From Bacteroidia bacterium (GTDB taxonomy: Bacteria; Bacteroidota; Bacteroidia; NS11-12g; UBA955): DNA of 64,000 nucleotides. The stretch covers positions 244,524 through 308,523 of the forward strand of contig JALOAG010000002.1 of assembly GCA_023228875.1 (NCBI GenBank), written 5' to 3'. Shown here piece by piece: positions 1 to 8,841 of the stretch. Within the stretch, counting starts at the first letter, position 1; each line of letters starts with the position of its first letter. The notes below the pieces were generated by a model. It worked only from the letters and a program-made list of their open reading frames with translations, searched no databases and was not told the DNA's origin. The translations under genes and the position numbers were made by a program.

Positions 1-1
1 T

Positions 2-751
2 ACCGATGCAGATGTTGAAGTGCCTCAAACATGGTTGTTGGAAATAGAAAAAGCGATTGCACAAACGCACGGACAAATGATTGTAATGCCAATTGAACTA
101 AGCACAGACGGTAGTTTCTTTCAGGATTTGCAAAAGTTAGAAAGTGCCGCATTGGTTGCCATGAATGCAGGAGCGTTAATGATGGGAAATATGTTTTCTG
201 CAAATGGAGCAAATCTTGCGTTTACCAAGACAGTTTTTAATAAAGTTGGAGGATATGCACCAGAAATGAATGTTGCTAGTGGAGATGATGAATTTTTATT
301 AAAGAGAGTGCATCATTTTGACAAATCTTTAATTGATGTGTATTTCACATCAGAATCTAAAGTGGTTGCACAGCCTTGTCATACGTTTAAAGAGTTGATT
401 AATCAACGCACTCGCTGGGTTTCAAAGACAAAGATAAACAAGCTCGACATCAAACAGTTTCCTGTCATTATTCCAACTTTTTTTATGTTATATTTCATTG
501 TGTCTATACCCGTTTTCTTGTTTACCGGATACAGTTTACATTCTACAGGTCTTTTATTTCATAAGTGGATTGGCGATTTGATTATTTACGGTTTTATGGC
601 TTCATTTTTTAGTTTGTCATTGAGAAAGAACCCTCAGGTTGTATTATTGATTTTAGCAATGCCCTTTTATCAAATTGCATACATGGCTCCTGTGGTATAT
701 AAGAGATTCTTTGGGCAGTTTGCTTGGAAAGGGAGGAAATACCATGCTTGA
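2..751 (+). CDS. Glycosyltransferase family 2, C-terminal part (gene starts before the window)
   Basis: The reading frame is already open at the window edge and the first residues read TDADVEVP. This is the metal- and nucleotide-sugar-binding DxD (here DAD) motif of GT-A fold glycosyltransferases, so the N-terminal Rossmann part lies outside. Downstream are the acceptor-side region with a GDDEFLL stretch (the usual ED-like catalytic base region), the QRxRW motif (NQRTRWVSKTK) seen in processive and membrane GT2 enzymes, and then at least two C-terminal membrane helices (about residues 150-220 of the visible part). The probable role is transfer of a sugar to a lipid or polysaccharide acceptor at the cytoplasmic membrane; substrate unknown. 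The stop overlaps the next gene by 8 nt, which suggests translational coupling. Confidence 0.85.
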   Translation, partial: TDADVEVPQTWLLEIEKAIAQTHGQMIVMPIELSTDGSFFQDLQKLESAALVAMNAGALMMGNMFSANGANLAFTKTVFNKVGGYAPEMNVASGDDEFLLKRVHHFDKSLIDVYFTSESKVVAQPCHTFKELINQRTRWVSKTKINKLDIKQFPVIIPTFFMLYFIVSIPVFLFTGYSLHSTGLLFHKWIGDLIIYGFMASFFSLSLRKNPQVVLLILAMPFYQIAYMAPVVYKRFFGQFAWKGRKYHA

Positions 752-995
752 TCCATTAGAAATTAAGATTTTGTCAACGCTGCTTTTTGAAGAAACCTTT
801 GAGCATATTTTAGAAGATTCAGGAGAGAAAAACAAAAATATTGTGTCAGATGTTCTCAGAACCTTAATTGTCAAAGATTTGGTTAGAGTCTATGAAAAAC
901 AACAAGAGCGATATATACCTGTTGCTCATATAGAACCGGATTCATTTAAAGGGCAATATTTTAGAATTACTTCTAAAGGATTGAAATACCTTTGA
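744..995 (+). CDS. Small winged-helix-like protein of unknown function
   Basis: An 83-residue protein beginning at ATG 744, just after a purine-rich GGGAGGAAAT that can serve as a ribosome binding site. The same frame is open upstream to 675, but that part lies inside the glycosyltransferase gene, so the later ATG is preferred. The protein is predicted helical with a short C-terminal beta segment (DLVRVYEK ... YFRITSKGLKYL). That pattern resembles the recognition helix and wing of MarR/PadR-like winged-helix domains. It is translationally coupled to the preceding glycosyltransferase. Function is not known; a regulator or accessory of the glycosyltransferase is conceivable but unsupported. Confidence 0.6.
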   Translation: MLDPLEIKILSTLLFEETFEHILEDSGEKNKNIVSDVLRTLIVKDLVRVYEKQQERYIPVAHIEPDSFKGQYFRITSKGLKYL

Positions 996-1022
996 TTTCT
1001 GTTTTGTTATTTTGTTCCTATT

Positions 1023-1098
1023 CTGGATTGCTTCGGGCGTAGCCCTCGCAATGAAGTGAGGTGGCGCGTCATTGCGAGCCGTAGGCGCTGCAATCCAG
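1023..1098. repeat. REP-like imperfect palindrome
   Basis: The left arm 1023-1054 and right arm 1069-1098 are near reverse complements. Their outer ends CTGGATTGC / GCAATCCAG and inner ends TCGCAATGA / TCATTGCGA match exactly, around a 14-nt GC-rich loop. The element is much more GC-rich than its AT-rich surroundings and lies between the + gene ending at 995 and the - gene ending at 1217. A degenerate piece of the left arm (CTGAATTGCTTCGGG) recurs around 1157-1171. The structure is that of a repetitive extragenic palindrome. I saw no second full copy in this window. Confidence 0.7.
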
Positions 1099-1216
1099 CA
1101 AGCGGAAGATTAGCGTTGGTTGTTTTGTTGTGAGAGGATAAAGTGTGATTGTCCTTCTGAATTGCTTCGGGTAGGGAGACTGTGTTGACTTGAATTAATG
1201 TAATGTGAAAGGATTT

Positions 1217-2497
1217 TTAAGCCTTTTTTAGTATTTCAAAACCGATGGAACAATCCAAACATTTTTTCTTAGTGCAATAACTTTCTTTTAGTTCTATCAA
1301 GCCTTGACTTTCAAAGCAGTTAGAAGGCTTAATTCCGATACTTCGCCAATGCCGAATGATATTATTGTTCTCCGGTTTAATATTTTCAAGCCAAGACAAC
1401 GCTTTTTCACAATAATCATCATTGCCGGATTCTTTGCCATAGAGAAACACAAATGGGACACAAGTGTTTACTATCAACAAGTCTATTGAATCTTTTGACA
1501 AATCATTGTTTAGAAATTTGCCCTGAATGCCGGGTTTGTAATGGTCTTTCCAATATTCAGGAATATTGGTGTTGAACAATTTAATTAAATCATTCACAGT
1601 ACTTGCTTCTAAAACACGAGCGGGTAAGTGGTAGTTTCTATTTAAAAGAGATGCAAGTTGAACCAAACGAATAAATGGGAAATTGTATGGTCGCATTTTA
1701 GAGAATTTCCATAGGGTAGGAGAAAGTGTGTTAAGACTGTATTTATGTTGTAAAAATTTGAATTCTTCATTTAGAAAGCGCGAATATTCATCAGCATTTT
1801 CATCAAGAAACAACAATCCTGAACAACCAATTAACAAGGCTTCACTTGTAATGGGTTTGTCTTTTAGTAAGTCAAATATTTTGATGGGTAAGCAGGTAGA
1901 TAGTTCTTCAAATGCATGTTGATTGGTTTTGAAACCGAAATTGCGAAAAAGCGTTTGATAAAAAGCCCTAAACCAATCATTGTTATTTTCGATTAATATC
2001 TTTTGAATACGCTCGGTCTTACGCTCGATACGTTCTACAACTGTTCTGTGAAGCATTTGATGTACTGCCAAAGAATTCACTTCCTTAATTGAGTCCTCAC
2101 ATGGGATTTCTTTTAGAGATTGAATTAAGGATACATAATTGTTCAGTTGCTTTTGTGATATGATGTTTTTAAGCTCTAGACAAGGCAGGACATCACCGTC
2201 TTGTAAATGTATTTCAGTGTCGTGTTGCCAAACTATATGTAAGATTACATTTTTATAAGCAGGGTCTTTTGAGTGTCCGTGCTTCAACCAATCAGAACTT
2301 TTAATATGAAACTCAATATTTCCAGCCCATACAGTATTGTCTATCCTGATTTTAGCCTGAATGAAATCGGGTCCATTGTTACTATTGTGTAATCCACGGT
2401 TAAGGACTTCGAGTTTTCTACCATCAGTTAAAATGTAATCCGGTTTGTGCAACAGCCCTGTTTTCCAGCAGGCTTGTAAGAAGTCTTCCCGAATCAT
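1217..2497 (-). CDS. DUF2851 family protein
   Basis: A 426-residue protein recognisable as the DUF2851 family of Bacteroidota. The N-terminal part has the characteristic stretch with LNRGLHNSNNGPDF, AKIRID, WAGNIEFHIKSSDW and VILHIVWQHD. The C-terminus carries a small cysteine cluster (CTKKKCLDCSIG) that could bind a metal. There is no signal peptide or membrane segment, so it is probably cytoplasmic. No biochemical role is established. The DW..HGH / NPYKNVILHVV arrangement hints at a nuclease-like fold, but this is speculation. It lies 14 nt downstream of the aldehyde dehydrogenase on the same strand and is probably co-transcribed with it. Confidence 0.85.
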   Translation of the reverse strand: MIREDFLQACWKTGLLHKPDYILTDGRKLEVLNRGLHNSNNGPDFIQAKIRIDNTVWAGNIEFHIKSSDWLKHGHSKDPAYKNVILHIVWQHDTEIHLQDGDVLPCLELKNIISQKQLNNYVSLIQSLKEIPCEDSIKEVNSLAVHQMLHRTVVERIERKTERIQKILIENNNDWFRAFYQTLFRNFGFKTNQHAFEELSTCLPIKIFDLLKDKPITSEALLIGCSGLLFLDENADEYSRFLNEEFKFLQHKYSLNTLSPTLWKFSKMRPYNFPFIRLVQLASLLNRNYHLPARVLEASTVNDLIKLFNTNIPEYWKDHYKPGIQGKFLNNDLSKDSIDLLIVNTCVPFVFLYGKESGNDDYCEKALSWLENIKPENNNIIRHWRSIGIKPSNCFESQGLIELKESYCTKKKCLDCSIGFEILKKA

Positions 2498-2511
2498 AGG
2501 CTTTAGAGTTT

Positions 2512-4062
2512 TTAGATATCAAACTTAATTCCTTGTGCGAGAGGTAGTGTTGTTCCGTAATTGATTGTAACGGTCTGACGTCTCATATAGGATTTCCATG
2601 CATCAGAACCACTTTCTCTACCTCCTCCTGTTTCTTTCTCACCTCCGAATGCTCCTCCAATCTCTGCACCGGAAGTGCCAATGTTTACGTTGGCTATACC
2701 ACAGTCTGAACCATTGGCTGCAAGAAATGCTTCAGATTCTCTTAAATCTGTAGTGAAAATTGCAGAACTCAATCCTTGCTTTACGTCATTTTGCATTACA
2801 ATCGCCTCTTTAAGGTTGTCATATTGCATTACATATAAGATGGGCGCAAAAGTCTCCTCTTGTACTATTTTATAAAAATTCTGTACTTCGATGATTGCAG
2901 GGACTACATAACATCCGGATTCATATTCCTTGCCATTTAAGACATCTCCTCCAAAAAGAACCTTTCCACCTTCTTCTTTTGCCAACATAATGGCTCTAAC
3001 AAAATTTTCAACTGCTACTTTGTCAATCAGCGGACCAACGAGGTTATGTTCATCCAACGGATTACCGATTTTTATCTGTTTATAAGCAGCAGTAAGTCGT
3101 TTTATAACTTCTTTATAAATTTTCTTTTGTACAATGATTCTACGTGTTGTAGTGCAGCGTTGTCCGGCAGTGCCAACAGCGCCAAATACGACAGCGCGAA
3201 TTGCTAAATCAAGGTCTGCTTTGTCGGATATGATAATGGCGTTGTTTCCGCCTAGTTCTAAAATTGACTTACCTAATCTCTCGCCAACCAGTTTAGCAAC
3301 AGATTTTCCCATACGTGTTGAGCCGGTTGCAGAAAGGAGTGCAACCCTATTGTCTGTTGCAAGTCTTTTTCCCATATCTGCGTTTCCATTAATTAATGTT
3401 ATCACACCTTCCGGAATTTTATTGTTTACCAAAACTTCCTGCAAAATGTTCATCACTGCAATGGCAGAAAGTGGAGCTTTTTCGCTGGGTTTCCAAACAC
3501 AGGTATTTCCACAAACCAATGCTATAAAAGCGTTCCAGCTCCATACCGAAACAGGAAAGTTAAAAGATGAAATTATTCCCACAATACCCAAAGGATGCCA
3601 TTGTTCTAACATTCTGTGGTGTTGACGTTCAGAATGCATGGATAAGCCATACAGTTGACGACTCAATCCCACGGCAAAATCACTGATATCAATCATTTCT
3701 TGTACCTCACCCAAACCTTCTTGCAGGCTTTTACCCATTTCATAAGAAACCAATGCGCCAAGTTCTGACTTGTATTCTCTGAGTCTGTTTCCCATCTGTC
3801 TTACAATTTCACCTCTTTCCGGTGCAGTATATTTACGCCATTTATGAAAGGCATCCTCTGATCTTTTGAGTACAGCTTCATATTCAGTTTCACCTGCATA
3901 CACGATTTTTCCGATGAGTTTACCATCTACCGGTGAAATGATTTCCCTACTCTTAGTTCCTACTGCCGTAATCCAATTTGTACCGGTACAAACACTTTCA
4001 TTTAATCTTCTAATTCTGAGTTTCTTTAGAATGTTGCTTATATCTTGTGTTTCCTTTGCCAT
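2512..4062 (-). CDS. Aldehyde dehydrogenase, ALDH7 type (alpha-aminoadipic semialdehyde dehydrogenase)
   Basis: A 516-residue NAD(P)-dependent aldehyde dehydrogenase. The general-base glutamate lies in LELGGNNA (about residue 266) and the catalytic cysteine in GQRCTTTR (about residue 300). The GQRCTTTRR context, SSFNFPVSVWSWN and the C-terminal GEKETGGGRESGSDAWK are typical of the antiquitin/ALDH7 family. That family oxidises 2-aminoadipate 6-semialdehyde (piperideine-6-carboxylate) in lysine breakdown. Substrate assignment comes from family membership only. The gene is divergent from the membrane glycosyltransferase at 4152, and a good promoter lies just upstream. A glutaryl-CoA dehydrogenase gene at 42.6 kb fits the same pathway. 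Confidence 0.9.
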   Translation of the reverse strand: MAKETQDISNILKKLRIRRLNESVCTGTNWITAVGTKSREIISPVDGKLIGKIVYAGETEYEAVLKRSEDAFHKWRKYTAPERGEIVRQMGNRLREYKSELGALVSYEMGKSLQEGLGEVQEMIDISDFAVGLSRQLYGLSMHSERQHHRMLEQWHPLGIVGIISSFNFPVSVWSWNAFIALVCGNTCVWKPSEKAPLSAIAVMNILQEVLVNNKIPEGVITLINGNADMGKRLATDNRVALLSATGSTRMGKSVAKLVGERLGKSILELGGNNAIIISDKADLDLAIRAVVFGAVGTAGQRCTTTRRIIVQKKIYKEVIKRLTAAYKQIKIGNPLDEHNLVGPLIDKVAVENFVRAIMLAKEEGGKVLFGGDVLNGKEYESGCYVVPAIIEVQNFYKIVQEETFAPILYVMQYDNLKEAIVMQNDVKQGLSSAIFTTDLRESEAFLAANGSDCGIANVNIGTSGAEIGGAFGGEKETGGGRESGSDAWKSYMRRQTVTINYGTTLPLAQGIKFDI

Positions 4063-4081
4063 GTTTTTTTCTTGAGAGTTA

Positions 4082-4140
4082 CAAAGATATGATATTTGAG
4101 AGTCCTGTTGTCAATCGTTTAACCAAAAATTATAGCTTTG
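4082..4140. promoter_or_regulatory. Overlapping divergent Bacteroidota-type promoters
   Basis: Minus strand: TATCTTTG (4089-4082) with TTG at 4114-4112, spacer 22 nt, directed at the aldehyde dehydrogenase start at 4062. Plus strand: TAGCTTTG (4133-4140) with TTG at 4108-4110, spacer also 22 nt, directed at the glycosyltransferase ATG at 4152. The two -33 elements are adjacent within GTTGTCAA. The -7 elements fit TAnnTTTG and the spacers fall within the known loose range for the phylum. The plus promoter leaves almost no leader before ATG 4152. Confidence 0.5.
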
Positions 4141-4151
4141 ACGCAGCTTGT

Positions 4152-5603
4152 ATGCATTCAAATCAAAAGAATATCTTTTATTTTTTGATGTTCAGCTACG
4201 CTGTTCTTGTCTTATTTAATTTGGCATTTATTCCTATTGCGTGGATTGATGAGATTATGGATTTAGATCCTGCTATGAGATTTGTGGAAGGGCATGGGTA
4301 TAACAGTAATTTATGGTCATATAAAGGTTCCGAGAAACTGTTTCTCGCGAATTTGCCTTTGCGAAATATGCCTTTTGTTGTAATGGGTTATCTGTTTGGA
4401 GCTGATATATTTTGGATACGACTTCCGCATGTGTTGTTTTTCTTAGGTGCATGCTTCTTCTTGTTTAAATTGCTCAAATTTTATTCTAATGAAACAGTTG
4501 CCTGGATTGTGTTATTATTTTTTGTGTTTGACAAAGGGATTTATGAGAGTTTGCGTGCTGTGCGTTGTGAAATGCAAGAACTCTTATATATCTCCGCCTC
4601 TTTGTATTTTACATTTATTAAGAAGCGAATATTCTTATCGGTTTTATTGAGTGGATTGTTGGCAATAGTACATCCCGCAACTTGGGTTATTTCCGGATTG
4701 ATTGCGTTGAAAAATATTTTTGCCGTGAAAAAATTTCAATCCAAAATACTGGCTATTGTCTTGTATTTATTACCAACTATGATTTGGTTATATGTAATCA
4801 AATTAGATTTTCAAGGTGTTGTTACTCAGCTCTTTGCTGCCGGTATGGATCATACAGAAATCGCTCAAGGATTAAATATTCTTGGTGCTCATTTTTACAA
4901 AAGATTTAATATTTATTTTAGCTCTCAACCTTGGGTTTGGTTAGGAGTGTTGGTCGCACATTTAATTGCATTAAGAAACCTAATCAGAGAGAAGGACTAT
5001 CTTTCATTTATTTTTATTTCACATTCGTTGTTTTGGTTGTTTCTACTCGCGCCTAATTATCGTTACAATCCAAGTCTGCTCTTGTTCTCATATTTATTGA
5101 TAGCAAAAGAAATTGCTCGTATCAAGTGGCAATTCTCATGGGCTAAAGTGCTTGTTGGAGTTCTGCTTATAACTCAAATGCTGCCTTTTGCAGCAATTAA
5201 TATAATGGGAATATTACAACGAGAAGAGCGTAACCCTTATCAAGTGCAGCAATGGCTTTCTCAACAAGTATCTCTAAAAGGAAGAACATTGCTATGTGGT
5301 GAATCTATCGGATTATATTGGCTGCATAGTCGTATTGATAAGAGTGGAAAACTGAACTTTTGTGCGCCTAACTATCCCCATAAGTTTGATTTTTCGAAAT
5401 ATGACCAAATCGTCTTGTTCACATCTGAGGATATTGCTTTATCGCCATTTGCCGAATACGTAATTCCGATCAAATTTCCACAAATTACATCTTTGTTAAG
5501 CAAGTCTGGTTCACCTACATACAATGGGATGAAACTTTATAATGTATCACCCGAGCAATTAACGGAGTATTGTTTAAAGATTCGACATGGAGACCCGTGG
5601 TGA
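4152..5603 (+). CDS. Integral membrane glycosyltransferase, GT-C (ArnT/RgtA-like)
   Basis: About 483 residues with 8-11 hydrophobic segments spread over the first 380 residues and a soluble C-terminal tail. The first extracytoplasmic loop carries acidic residues right after helix 1 (WIDEIMDLDPAMRF). That is the position of the catalytic Asp/Glu in GT-C lipid-phosphosugar-dependent glycosyltransferases. A probable role is sugar transfer to a lipid-linked glycan or protein on the periplasmic face. The reading frame is open back to 4047 and has an ATG at 4089. I chose 4152 because a plus-strand -7 element ends at 4140; 4089 remains possible. It is convergent with map. Confidence 0.75.
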   Translation: MHSNQKNIFYFLMFSYAVLVLFNLAFIPIAWIDEIMDLDPAMRFVEGHGYNSNLWSYKGSEKLFLANLPLRNMPFVVMGYLFGADIFWIRLPHVLFFLGACFFLFKLLKFYSNETVAWIVLLFFVFDKGIYESLRAVRCEMQELLYISASLYFTFIKKRIFLSVLLSGLLAIVHPATWVISGLIALKNIFAVKKFQSKILAIVLYLLPTMIWLYVIKLDFQGVVTQLFAAGMDHTEIAQGLNILGAHFYKRFNIYFSSQPWVWLGVLVAHLIALRNLIREKDYLSFIFISHSLFWLFLLAPNYRYNPSLLLFSYLLIAKEIARIKWQFSWAKVLVGVLLITQMLPFAAINIMGILQREERNPYQVQQWLSQQVSLKGRTLLCGESIGLYWLHSRIDKSGKLNFCAPNYPHKFDFSKYDQIVLFTSEDIALSPFAEYVIPIKFPQITSLLSKSGSPTYNGMKLYNVSPEQLTEYCLKIRHGDPW

Positions 5604-5607
5604 TAAT

Positions 5608-6390
5608 CTAGAAATCACCTATATCTGTCAAAGCTTCAAAACCGTCATCTGTAACCAGAATAGTATGCTCAAACTGGGCAGAAAGTTTGCCATCAATTGT
5701 TCTTGCTGTCCAGCCGTCATATTTGTCAACTTTGCACCTTGCTTTTCCCTGATTGATCATAGGCTCTATCGTGAAAATCATACCCGGTTGCATAATTGCA
5801 CCGGAATCTTTGGCTGCGCTGTGATCTACTTGCGGTTCTTCGTGAAATTCCACACCAACACCATGACCTGCAAATTCAAAGACAACTGAATAACCTTTGG
5901 GTTGAACAAATTTGCTGATTGCAAAGCCAATATTCCCAAATCTGTTACCCGGCTTGACTTGTTCAATTCCTATCCAAAGACTTTGACGGGTTGTTTCTAT
6001 CAAGTTTGCAGCTTGTGTTGAAATTTCCCCTATTGGATACATTTTGCAAGTATCTCCATAATAACCATTCAGAATAGGAGTAACATCTATATTTAAAATA
6101 TCTCCCTCTTTCAATATATAATTGCTTGGAATACCGTGACAGACCACATCATTCACTGATGTACAACAATGTCCCGGAAAGGGAGGATGTCCATAGCCCT
6201 TTGTTGCAGCAATTGCACCATGATCTTGTGTGAATTCAGCACATTTTTGATCTATGTATTTTGTTGTATTGCCGGGCACTGCATACTGTTCTAAATATTT
6301 TAAAGTCTGTGCGGCTAGTTTACTTGCAGCTTTTATTCCTTCAATTTGTTCCTGATTTTTTATCAGAATTCTTGATTTCTTTCCAAACAT
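5608..6390 (-). CDS. map: Methionine aminopeptidase, type I
   Basis: A 260-residue M24-fold metallopeptidase that removes the initiator methionine from nascent proteins in the cytoplasm. All five metal ligands are in recognisable context: two Asp in LNIDVTP and YGDTCKMY, His in FAGHGVG, Glu in FTIEPM and Glu in QFEHTI. The substrate-binding His of VCHGIP is also present. Length and the lack of a zinc-finger extension fit bacterial type I enzymes. The gene is convergent with the GT-C gene (4-nt gap). A -7 element, TAAATTTG, lies at 6420-6413, about 22 nt before the start codon. Confidence 0.95.
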   Translation of the reverse strand: MFGKKSRILIKNQEQIEGIKAASKLAAQTLKYLEQYAVPGNTTKYIDQKCAEFTQDHGAIAATKGYGHPPFPGHCCTSVNDVVCHGIPSNYILKEGDILNIDVTPILNGYYGDTCKMYPIGEISTQAANLIETTRQSLWIGIEQVKPGNRFGNIGFAISKFVQPKGYSVVFEFAGHGVGVEFHEEPQVDHSAAKDSGAIMQPGMIFTIEPMINQGKARCKVDKYDGWTARTIDGKLSAQFEHTILVTDDGFEALTDIGDF

Positions 6391-6412
6391 GTTATCACTG
6401 ATTTTTCGGATT

Positions 6413-6420
6413 CAAATTTA
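6413..6420 (-). promoter_or_regulatory. -7 promoter element for map
   Basis: TAAATTTG on the minus strand matches TAnnTTTG and lies 22 nt upstream of the map start codon. I see no TTG at the expected -33 spacing, so only the -7 half is supported. Confidence 0.4.
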
Positions 6421-6435
6421 GGTTGTTCAAAAGGA

Positions 6436-7182
6436 TTATTCTGAAACTAATTCAAAGACAGCCAATGGTGCCATCCTTCCTTTGTTTAAAGTCAATCTGT
6501 TTTGGCCAACTGATAGATTGTCCACGGTTTCTAAAACTTTTAAATATTCATCTTCAATACTTTCCGGACATGCCATCATGGTGCTAATGCCTGGAGTTAA
6601 TTCAAGCTTGAATTGATTCTTTATTTGGTAGTGTAGGGTAATATTGTTGCATCCGACTTTAGTAACTGCATTTCCTTCTTTGGAATTGAAAATGATGAAA
6701 TGGGTTTTTTTTGAACCGGTTACTTGATGACCATTTAACTCAACCAATTGCCATTTCTTATCTTCAACCTCTGAATTTCCATTTTTAGTTAAAATATAGA
6801 AATGTTCTAAAGTTCCTTGTTGTACCTGACCTTCTTTGTCTAAATATCGCAATTGAGATTCTTCTACTTTAAACAAAGGTGACCTTTCATTCTCATCAAT
6901 ATTATTTAACCTTATTTGATTGTTTTTCTCCCATGTAAAAACTCCGGAAAGTGTATCGGTTAAAGAAGAAGAACCTTTGATGTATTTACTAATCCAGAGG
7001 AATGTTTTATCATCATTAAGTGTTAAGTCAGTTTCAATTCCATCACAATCTGCGCAAGGCAACACACCGGAGTATGTTCCTTGCCAATCCAATGAGGTTT
7101 CAGCGGTGTGATTATCACTTGGAGATACATGTACGGATTTATTACTGCTGTTACATGCAATTGTCATTGATATTCCTATCAA
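6436..7182 (-). CDS. NlpE/META-domain lipoprotein
   Basis: The N-terminal half resembles the NlpE-N domain (GTYSGVLPCADCDGIETDLTL with its CxxC), linked to envelope and copper stress sensing. The C-terminal half is a META/HslJ-type domain (KWQLVELNG, ACPESIEDEYL). A lipobox-like TIAC is followed by NSS. Start problem: the only usual start codon in frame is TTG at 7182, giving just MIGISMTIAC, too short for a lipoprotein signal. The open frame continues upstream to a stop at 7221-7219. Starting from ATT at 7212 it would read LNTKIILPSLIGISMTIAC, a normal lipoprotein signal. The true start is probably 7212, or the sequence has an error there. Confidence 0.8.
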   Translation of the reverse strand: MIGISMTIACNSSNKSVHVSPSDNHTAETSLDWQGTYSGVLPCADCDGIETDLTLNDDKTFLWISKYIKGSSSLTDTLSGVFTWEKNNQIRLNNIDENERSPLFKVEESQLRYLDKEGQVQQGTLEHFYILTKNGNSEVEDKKWQLVELNGHQVTGSKKTHFIIFNSKEGNAVTKVGCNNITLHYQIKNQFKLELTPGISTMMACPESIEDEYLKVLETVDNLSVGQNRLTLNKGRMAPLAVFELVSE

Positions 7183-7224
7183 AGACGGGAGGATTATTTT
7201 TGTGTTTAAAATTATGAATTAAAT

Positions 7225-8622
7225 TTAAAGGAGTGTACCATTAAGAACGATGGCAGCAATAGTGAAATATATGATTAACCCTGTAACATCGACCAAAGTA
7301 GCTACAAAAGGCGCAGAAGAAGTAGCTGGGTCTATTTTTAATTTCTTCAGAATAATTGGAATCATAGAACCGGAGAGTGTTCCCCATAAAACAATGCCAA
7401 TGAGTGAAAGAAATATGGTTAAGGCAATCAAGAACCAATGTTCACCATAGTCGTACCATTTAAAGAACTGCCAAACAGAGATTCTTAGCATCCCTATGCT
7501 TCCCAAAACCAACCCCAGTAAAAATCCCGATAGTATTTCTCTTTTCATCACAAACCACCAGTCGCGCAGTGTTAGTTCTTTCAGTGCTAAGGCTCTGATA
7601 ATGAGGGTCGCTGCTTGCGAACCGCTATTTCCACCGCTGGAAATAATCAGTGGTACAAACAGTGCCAGTACCACCGCTTGTGAGATTTCTGATTCAAAAT
7701 AGCCCATCGCGGTAGCAGTGAGCATTTCGCCTAAAAACAATATAATCAACCAAGTAGCGCGTTTTTGTGTAAGTTTAAAAAGACTGGTCTTTACATAAGG
7801 AAAGTCGAGTTTTTCCACACCTCCAAACTTTTGAATCTTTTCAGTTTCTTTTTGTTCGGCAACGTCCATAATATCGTCAATTGTTACAACTCCTAATAAT
7901 AAGTTGTCATCATTCACGACAGGGATTACCACCCGATCATAATCTTTAAATTTTTGGATTGCAATTTCTTGAGTATCGCTAATGAGTAGTGAAACGAAAT
8001 TGCCATCCATTAAATCTGTAATTTTTTTATTAGGGGCATTTAATACCAGTCTTCTGACTTGGATGTCATCTAGCAACTTACCTTCGTTATCAATCACATA
8101 AATTACATTGGCAGCTTCGGAATCTTTAAAATTCTTGCGTAAAAATGCGCTTGCCTCTGCAATAGTCATGTCTTGAGTAATGGCTGCATAGTCAGTATCA
8201 ATGAGTCGGGCAACACTGTTTTCAGAATATCCTAAGAAGTTTTGGGTTTCCTTCTTGTTTTCATCGTCCAGATAATTGATATAAACAGTTCTTTCAAGAG
8301 CAGTGAGATCACTAAAGAAACTTGTACGGTTATCACTACTTAAATTGTTTAATAGTGTAGTAGCTTGATTGAGTGATAAATGTCTAACAAGTTGATGTTG
8401 AAGTTGTACATCAATGTATGGGAAAGCCCATAATTGTGTGTCTTGATCAAGGTTTGCAAAAGTTACGCAGGCTTTGTCTTCAGGAATGGAGTCTAATACT
8501 TCTGCAATTTCGGCAGGGTGTATTTTGTCCGCTCCCTTATCAAAAAGAGAAAAAATATCGAAATCGGAACTCCAATCAATATCTCTTATTTTGTCTTGAA
8601 GTACTTCTGCCTCTTTCTCCAT
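7225..8622 (-). CDS. mgtE: Magnesium transporter MgtE
   Basis: A 465-residue Mg2+ channel/transporter of the MgtE family. The order is an N-terminal superhelical MgtE_N domain (about 20-140, with HPAEIAEVLDSIP), two CBS domains (about 145-265) that gate the pore by sensing cytoplasmic Mg2+, and five transmembrane helices (about 290-465) with the PLIISSGGNSGSQAATLIIRALA signature. The protein is of full family length. It follows the NlpE/META lipoprotein on the same strand, with the mgtE start farther upstream. I see no riboswitch-like structure and no exact TAnnTTTG in the 220 bp upstream. Confidence 0.95.
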   Translation of the reverse strand: MEKEAEVLQDKIRDIDWSSDFDIFSLFDKGADKIHPAEIAEVLDSIPEDKACVTFANLDQDTQLWAFPYIDVQLQHQLVRHLSLNQATTLLNNLSSDNRTSFFSDLTALERTVYINYLDDENKKETQNFLGYSENSVARLIDTDYAAITQDMTIAEASAFLRKNFKDSEAANVIYVIDNEGKLLDDIQVRRLVLNAPNKKITDLMDGNFVSLLISDTQEIAIQKFKDYDRVVIPVVNDDNLLLGVVTIDDIMDVAEQKETEKIQKFGGVEKLDFPYVKTSLFKLTQKRATWLIILFLGEMLTATAMGYFESEISQAVVLALFVPLIISSGGNSGSQAATLIIRALALKELTLRDWWFVMKREILSGFLLGLVLGSIGMLRISVWQFFKWYDYGEHWFLIALTIFLSLIGIVLWGTLSGSMIPIILKKLKIDPATSSAPFVATLVDVTGLIIYFTIAAIVLNGTLL

Positions 8623-8768
8623 ACTCCTATCCGGTTAACGTTCAACATTCAATTTAACCTTGTTTCGCATAGGGTTAAATTTTGGAGGTGCAAATTAAAG
8701 TGTTACTCTCTACAAATCATTCATTGAATTGAAAAAAAACGCCTTTGATTGTTTGGGAGTAAAAACAA

Positions 8769-8800
8769 CAAAGGCTATATAGTTTCATATATAGCCTTTG
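8769..8800 (-). terminator. Rho-independent terminator after secG
   Basis: Perfect 13-bp inverted repeat CAAAGGCTATATA (8769-8781) / TATATAGCCTTTG (8788-8800) with a 6-nt loop. On the minus strand it is followed by TTGTTTTTAC. It ends the secG operon and separates it from mgtE. Confidence 0.75.
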
Positions 8801-8841
8801 AGCATGTTTATTTTTAGACCGCGGGTTACTCGGTCTGTTCA

